Origin: an uncultured Clostridia bacterium
Lineage (GTDB): Bacteria; Bacillota; Clostridia; Christensenellales; Borkfalkiaceae
DNA: 6,651 bases
Reading direction: 5' to 3'
NCBI GenBank assembly: GCA_946540675.1
Contig: CAMNIW010000075.1
Span: 1-6,651 of the forward strand
This document shows positions 6,244-6,651 of this stretch, one piece after another; within the stretch, counting starts at the first letter, position 1; every line of letters begins with the position of its first letter. The notes beneath the pieces are model-generated. The model made no database searches and was not told the DNA's origin. It saw only the letters and a list, made by a program, of their open reading frames with translations. The translations under genes were made by a program, and so were the position numbers.

Positions 6244-6651
6244 TTACTCCGCATTGATAAGAATTGCGGTGATTCTCAGCGGGACTTCGGTAGTCGCGGG
6301 GCTTTTTTCTTTTTCGTATTGCAATAAAGCCGCGTTGTATACCTTTTCGCCGTCGTTTTTTGCGGAAGCCGCATTATCGTACGCGCTTTGAGCAGCGTCT
6401 TTCTGCTCTTTGGTCGCGGAACCGTCGTTAAGGACGTTTTGCAGCGCCGCCGCTTTTCCGTTGTAATCGTCAACCAAAGCCTGCCAGACCTTCTGCGCCC
6501 GATCGAGTTTGATTTTGGCGGGGTCGTAACAGTTGTTGTCTATACGGAAAACGATGTACTGTCCTTCGCTTATTTCCTGTCTTTTGCCGCGCGTACCGTC
6601 CTTGCCCCAGCGTTTTATATACATCTCTTTCCATTTATCCGCCGTTCCGGA
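6244..6651 (-). CDS. C-terminal part of an uncharacterised protein upstream of the virB6-like gene (5' end outside window)
   Basis: The frame is open from the right edge to a TAA at 6244-6246, giving 135 residues. An internal Met ten residues in (MYIKRWGK) is not the likely start, because the frame continues upstream without a stop and no good ribosome binding site precedes that Met. The visible part has a basic, Trp-containing segment, then a beta-like stretch (GQYIVFRIDNNCYD). Two long Ala/Lys/Asp-rich helices follow, joined by a turn near SATKEQ and likely to form a helical hairpin. A final beta strand ends in PLRITAILINAE. One Cys is visible and there is no membrane segment in this part. 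I do not recognise the family. Its place 11 bases before the virB6-like gene suggests membership of the same transfer operon. A surface or envelope-associated role is possible but cannot be judged without the N-terminus. Confidence 0.8.
   Translation of the reverse strand, partial: SGTADKWKEMYIKRWGKDGTRGKRQEISEGQYIVFRIDNNCYDPAKIKLDRAQKVWQALVDDYNGKAAALQNVLNDGSATKEQKDAAQSAYDNAASAKNDGEKVYNAALLQYEKEKSPATTEVPLRITAILINAE

Noticed and set aside
1..6651. CRISPR arrays, tRNA genes, insertion sequences, direct repeats or attachment sites
   Set aside because: Almost all of the window is coding on one strand, and reading both strands showed no repeated units, cloverleaf or transposase motifs.

Overview
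The window is a tightly packed, one-direction (minus-strand) piece of a conjugative type IV secretion system (T4SS) locus. It most likely belongs to an integrative and conjugative element or a conjugative plasmid of a Bacillota-type (Firmicutes-like) bacterium. The evidence is a polytopic VirB6/TrbL-type channel protein directly followed by a large VirB4-type ATPase. The ATPase has intact Walker motifs, and its N-terminal membrane domain looks like PrgI/VirB3. G+C is moderate by eye. TGA is used as a stop and all eleven Trp codons in the three main genes are TGG, so a Mycoplasma-type code is unlikely even though the gene pair resembles the Mycoplasma ICE pair Mbov_0396/Mbov_0397 as I recall it. 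I cannot name the species.

Layout in transcription order, right to left. (1) 6651-6244 is the 3' end of a gene whose start lies outside the window. It shows a beta-rich segment, a long charged helical hairpin and a final beta strand; function unknown. (2) 6232-4823 is the VirB6-like protein, 469 aa, with about six membrane segments and a cytosolic tail of about 170 residues. The tail is low-complexity and ends in an acidic run. (3) 4801-2144 is the VirB4-like ATPase, 885 aa. (4) 2095 to the left edge is a single open frame of at least 698 codons encoding a hydrophilic, mostly helical protein that I do not recognise; it has no signal peptide or membrane segment and runs off the window.

Genes 1 to 3 are separated by 11 and 21 bases, each with its own purine-rich ribosome binding site, which fits one transcript starting beyond the right edge. 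A weak terminator-like hairpin spans the virB4 stop codon and separates the secretion pair from the large unknown gene, which has a good AGGAG site. There is no gene-free stretch longer than about 50 bases. I saw no tRNA, rRNA, CRISPR array, insertion sequence or attachment site.

Working model (inference): VirB6 forms part of the inner-membrane channel, the VirB3-VirB4 fusion powers assembly and substrate movement, and the flanking unknown proteins are element-specific partners. The least explained parts are the large cytosolic protein downstream of virB4, the hairpin wrapped around the virB4 stop codon, and the fact that genes 2, 3 and 4 lie in one reading frame separated only by TGA codons.
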